DNA of 8,693 nt, taken from positions 1-8,693 of the forward strand of contig JAEYZD010000097.1 of assembly GCA_023430725.1 (NCBI GenBank), given 5' to 3'. Of the stretch, positions 6,090 to 8,693 are shown piece by piece (positions within the stretch are counted from its first letter, which is position 1; every line of letters starts with the position of its first letter). The stretch is from Bacteroidota bacterium. Its GTDB lineage: Bacteria; Bacteroidota; Bacteroidia; Bacteroidales; VadinHA17. The notes under the pieces were generated by a model that was given only the letters and a program-made list of their open reading frames with translations, was not told the DNA's origin and ran no database searches. The translations under genes and the position numbers were made by a program.

Positions 6090-7595
6090 ATGAGCGGGAA
6101 CAAAACGGCACTTATAATCGGTGCCGGCATAGGGGGCATAGCAACTTCAATATTACTGGCTGAAAAAGGCTACAGAGTAGACGTCTGCGAAAAGAACATC
6201 TCTGCCGGAGGACGGTGCGGACAGATTGTACGTGACGGACACCGGTTCGACGTGGGGGCAACCATGATGCTTATGCCGGAAATCTACCGCGATGTCCTTG
6301 GCTCCCTCGGCCTGACGATGGACGATCTGAATGTCAAACCGCCGGATGACATCTACACACTCTGGTTTGATGACGGCACAAGCCTTGCATTCACTACTGA
6401 CAGGGAGAGAATGAGGGAGCAGCTCGAAATGATCGAGCCGGGTAGCTTCGCGAAGGCAGAAAAATACGTCATGACAGGCTACAAGCTTTACAAAGTCGCT
6501 TTTCAGAAGCTCCTCGGACGCAACTTCACCAGGTTCTTCGATTTTTTCAACCTCAGCAACGCCCTGCTGCTTGTTAAACTGAAGACTTACCTGAACCATT
6601 ACAGGTATACCGCACGCTTCTTCAAATCAGAGCATCTGAGGATAGCATACACCTTTCAGAACATTTACGTGGGACAAAGTCCGTTCAGCTCTCCCGCACT
6701 CTTTTCCATGATACCGGCAGCTGAACTGACGGAAGGATCAATGTTTCCTCCCGGCGGAATGTATGCCATTGCAGAGAGGCTGATGGCAAAAGCCACAGAA
6801 AAGGGAGTCAGGTTCCATTTTGCCAGGCCTGTCACCCGGATACTCGTCTCCGGCAACAGGGCCACGGGAGTGGCATTCAGCGATGGCAGCACGGCAGAAG
6901 CAGATGTTGTAATCGCCAATGCCGATCTTCCATACGTTTACCGTGAACTGCTTCCCCGCGGGAACAAGTCGAAGCGCCTGACCAGGATGAAATTTTCCTG
7001 TTCTGCACTTGTAATCCACTGGGGACTGGATAAACAGTACCCGCAACTTGGCCAGCACAGCACATTCCTCTCAGACAGCTTCCGCGAAGGGCTTGACAAA
7101 ATTTTCAGAGATAAATCGATGGGCGATGACCCCTGCTTTTACATACATGCACCCGTCAGAACCGATCCCACTGCAGCGCCGGAGGGACGTGACACACTCT
7201 CAGTCGCCGTGGGAGTTGGTCACATCGACCCTGACCGCCCGCAGGATTGGCAACGGATGACTGACAAGGCACGGGACGTGGTCTTCCGGAAACTGAGAAA
7301 AATAGGAATAGAGGACATCGAGTCCCACATCAGGTTTGAGATAGTAACCACCCCAGGCACATGGGAGGAGGCGCTGAACGTAACAAGGGGATCTGTTTTC
7401 GGGAGCATCGGACACAACATATTCCAGATGGGTTACTTCAGACCGCACAACAGGGACCGTCGCTACAGGAACCTTTATTTCACCGGCGGCAGCACCCATC
7501 CCGGGAACGGAATCCCAATGGTGCTGATGTCCGCACGGCTGGTCGCTGAACGGATACTTAACGAACAGATGAGCAAGGGGGAGAATGCCAGATGA
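6090..7595 (+). CDS. CrtI-type phytoene/squalene-derived polyene desaturase (FAD-dependent)
   Basis: FAD-dependent, probably membrane-associated oxidoreductase that desaturates a linear C30 or C40 isoprenoid in carotenoid-type synthesis. At 501 residues it has the usual CrtI/CrtN length. The N-terminal dinucleotide fold shows GAGIGG (11-16), the ribose-binding Glu34 (VCEKN) and AGGRCG (39-44). The middle holds IYVGQSPFSSP (192-202) and EGSMFPPGGMYAIAERL (215-231), the layout of phytoene-desaturase-type enzymes. Residues 248-279 form a second FAD-contacting segment ending in VVIANAD. The C-terminal signature is at 461-485 (NLYFTGGSTHPGNGIP onward). ATG 6090 starts just before the Rossmann fold with no Shine-Dalgarno sequence, common in this phylum. 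The stop overlaps the synthase start by 4 nt (ATGA). Whether it acts as CrtI, CrtN or an HpnE-like enzyme cannot be settled from sequence; the paired synthase supports a polyene pathway. Confidence 0.9.
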   Translation: MSGNKTALIIGAGIGGIATSILLAEKGYRVDVCEKNISAGGRCGQIVRDGHRFDVGATMMLMPEIYRDVLGSLGLTMDDLNVKPPDDIYTLWFDDGTSLAFTTDRERMREQLEMIEPGSFAKAEKYVMTGYKLYKVAFQKLLGRNFTRFFDFFNLSNALLLVKLKTYLNHYRYTARFFKSEHLRIAYTFQNIYVGQSPFSSPALFSMIPAAELTEGSMFPPGGMYAIAERLMAKATEKGVRFHFARPVTRILVSGNRATGVAFSDGSTAEADVVIANADLPYVYRELLPRGNKSKRLTRMKFSCSALVIHWGLDKQYPQLGQHSTFLSDSFREGLDKIFRDKSMGDDPCFYIHAPVRTDPTAAPEGRDTLSVAVGVGHIDPDRPQDWQRMTDKARDVVFRKLRKIGIEDIESHIRFEIVTTPGTWEEALNVTRGSVFGSIGHNIFQMGYFRPHNRDRRYRNLYFTGGSTHPGNGIPMVLMSARLVAERILNEQMSKGENAR

Positions 7596-8515
7596 AGACA
7601 ACTGACCAGTTCATGGTTCTCTTTGAGTCAATAGATTTTGACAAAATCATTGACCACCCGAACATTCTTATTGCGGCTAACTTCTGGGACAATGAGCGTT
7701 ATTGCGCCGCACGCACCTGCTACCGCTTTATGCGGGCACTCGATGATCTCATTGATAACCATAAGGCAGCACACAAAGGGATATCTGAGAATGACAGGGA
7801 CTCATTCAGATCAGATATCAGCCAGTGGATGGGTATGCTTAAGGAAGGATTGAGAAGCTCACCCTTCAACAATGAACTGGGTTATACTGTCGAAAAGTTC
7901 AGGATCCCGTTATGGTCGCTGGAGGCATTCGCGGAATCAATGCTCTATGATGTAACCCATGACGGATTCGCAACACTGGCCGATTTCGTGGAGTACTCCG
8001 GAGGTGCCTCTGTGGCCCCGGCATCAATTTTCGTTCACCTGGCCGGGCTGCAGGAAAAGGACGGCATCTACACAGACCCGCCCTTTGACGTACGCCGGAC
8101 AGCATCGCCGTGTGCGATGTTCAGCTACTTTGTCCACATTATCCGTGATTTCCGGAAGGACCAGCTTAATAACCTGAGTTACTTTGCCGATGATGTCATG
8201 GAACGGAACGGGATCACCCGGGCCGCGATGAGTGACATGGCCCACGGGTCTCCCCTCACACCCGGCTTCCGCAACATGATGCGCGAATACCTGAAGATTG
8301 CCGACCGGTACCGCATTGACACCCTCAGGATGATGAACGAGATCTGCCCGAAGCTGGAACCCAGACACCGTCTCAGCCTGGAGATAATCTTCGAACTCTA
8401 TATGATGGTCTTCGAACGTATTGATCCTGAGCACGGCACATTCTCGTCTGAAGAGCTGAACCCTACCCCGGCAGAGACCCGTGATCGTGTCCGCGGGGTC
8501 ATTCTCAGGCAATAG
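7592..8515 (+). CDS. Divergent squalene/phytoene synthase family protein
   Basis: Expected to condense two prenyl diphosphates head to head (two GGPP to phytoene, or two FPP to a C30 product), supplying the adjacent desaturase. At 307 residues the length fits. The first Mg-binding Asp-rich motif is intact at 51-55 (DDLID) within YRFMRALDDLIDN. The second, DxxxD, is at Asp186-Asp190 (IIRDFRKD). Around it the family's usual QxTNIxRD reads YFVHIIRD and the following RxYLP-like motif is replaced by NLSYF; the usual Arg after the middle Asp pair also seems absent (YDVTHDGF, 119-126). So this is a divergent branch, possibly with altered substrate or activity. Residues 135-152 resemble the AG/VG helix region, with some likeness to HpnC-type enzymes. 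The start overlaps the desaturase stop (ATGA), and a GGGGGAG Shine-Dalgarno-like site lies at 7577-7583, 8 nt before ATG 7592, so translation is probably coupled. Confidence 0.85.
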   Translation: MKTTDQFMVLFESIDFDKIIDHPNILIAANFWDNERYCAARTCYRFMRALDDLIDNHKAAHKGISENDRDSFRSDISQWMGMLKEGLRSSPFNNELGYTVEKFRIPLWSLEAFAESMLYDVTHDGFATLADFVEYSGGASVAPASIFVHLAGLQEKDGIYTDPPFDVRRTASPCAMFSYFVHIIRDFRKDQLNNLSYFADDVMERNGITRAAMSDMAHGSPLTPGFRNMMREYLKIADRYRIDTLRMMNEICPKLEPRHRLSLEIIFELYMMVFERIDPEHGTFSSEELNPTPAETRDRVRGVILRQ

Positions 8516-8557
8516 TGAAGCCGGCAGTCCGCTATCACTTTAACAGTTCATGACCTT

Positions 8558-8589
8558 CAGACTTTCAGACTTTTAGATTTATAGACTTT
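8558..8589 (+). repeat. 8-bp tandem repeat YAGACTTT, four units
   Basis: Units are CAGACTTT (8558-8565), CAGACTTT (8566-8573), TAGATTTA (8574-8581, two mismatches) and TAGACTTT (8582-8589), in exact 8-bp register. The 8 nt before (8550-8557) agree at five of eight positions and may be a decayed fifth unit. A T-run continues to 8594. The array lies between the synthase stop and the next gene's promoter candidate. Its function is unknown. Confidence 0.8.
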
Positions 8590-8591
8590 TT

Positions 8592-8621
8592 TTTGCCAAA
8601 AGGTCAGTAATTATTAATTTG
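8592..8621 (+). promoter_or_regulatory. Promoter candidate for the transporter gene at the right edge
   Basis: TTTG at 8592-8595 is separated by 18 nt from TTAATTTG at 8614-8621, one mismatch from TAnnTTTG; spacing is slightly under the usual 19-21. Transcription would start near 8627, giving a leader of only about 13 nt before the GTG start. The spacer 8516-8639 holds this, the 8-bp repeats and no recognisable terminator for the synthase operon. Confidence 0.4.
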
Positions 8622-8639
8622 CACTGCAAATCGGCTCCC

Positions 8640-8693
8640 GTGTTCAAAAAAATCCCCCATACCTATGTAATCGTCTTCGGCATTGTTGTACTG
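8640..8693 (+). CDS. Probable YfcC-family inner-membrane transporter, N-terminal 18 codons only
   Basis: The frame reads VFKKIPHTYVIVFGIVVL and runs off the right edge. The pattern KxPHTYVIVF followed by a hydrophobic helix is how many YfcC-family (C4-dicarboxylate/basic amino acid carrier-like) proteins begin, with the start of the first membrane segment visible. GTG 8640 is chosen because it aligns with that N-terminus; a TTG lies upstream in frame at 8619, overlapping the promoter candidate. There is no clear Shine-Dalgarno sequence. Eighteen residues are too few for certainty, and substrate and full length are unknown. Confidence 0.55.
   Translation, partial: MFKKIPHTYVIVFGIVVL

Noticed and set aside
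8024..8512. A 162-codon minus-strand open frame.
   Set aside because: Mirror of the synthase gene, whose Asp-rich motifs show the + strand is the coding one.
8558..8589. Short repeats considered as a CRISPR array.
   Set aside because: Units are 8 bp and contiguous, with no spacers and no cas genes nearby.

Overview
The window reads as a fragment of a Bacteroidota chromosome, most likely Bacteroidales or a close relative. Four things point there: an OmpA protein with thrombospondin type 3 (TSP3) repeats, a SusC/RagA-type TonB-dependent outer-membrane protein, start codons mostly without strong Shine-Dalgarno sequences, and promoter-like sites fitting the Bacteroidetes consensus (TTTG, about 20 nt, TAnnTTTG). 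All readable genes lie on the + strand. The lineage cannot be narrowed further from sequence alone.

Layout. (1) 2-982 is the 3' part of an OmpA-family gene: the end of a beta-barrel, six Ca-binding TSP3 repeats and a peptidoglycan-binding OmpA domain. A strong intrinsic terminator follows at 1012-1047. (2) 1181-4819 looks like a two-gene cell-envelope operon behind a promoter candidate that overlaps the terminator. Its first gene encodes an exported protein with a carboxypeptidase-regulatory-like beta-sandwich and a probable small beta-barrel. Its second encodes a short SusC-like TonB-dependent receptor with no SusD partner in view. (3) 4891-5871 is an aldo/keto reductase with an intact catalytic tetrad. 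(4) 6090-8515 is a translationally coupled pair: a CrtI-type FAD-dependent desaturase and a divergent squalene/phytoene synthase. A consensus -7 element and an inverted repeat precede it. (5) 8516-8639 is a spacer with an 8-bp tandem repeat and a promoter candidate. It leads into the first 18 codons of a probable YfcC-family membrane transporter, cut by the window edge.

How the genes work together. The desaturase/synthase pair is the clearest pathway unit: head-to-head condensation of two prenyl diphosphates, then desaturation, giving a C30 or C40 polyene. Cyclases, ketolases or hydroxylases are not in the window, so the end product is unknown. The two outer-membrane genes probably act together in uptake or surface function, with unknown substrate. 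No wholly new system is demonstrated. The points most worth checking are the unusual outer-membrane pair, the altered second active-site region of the synthase, and the hairpin found just downstream of two promoter candidates.
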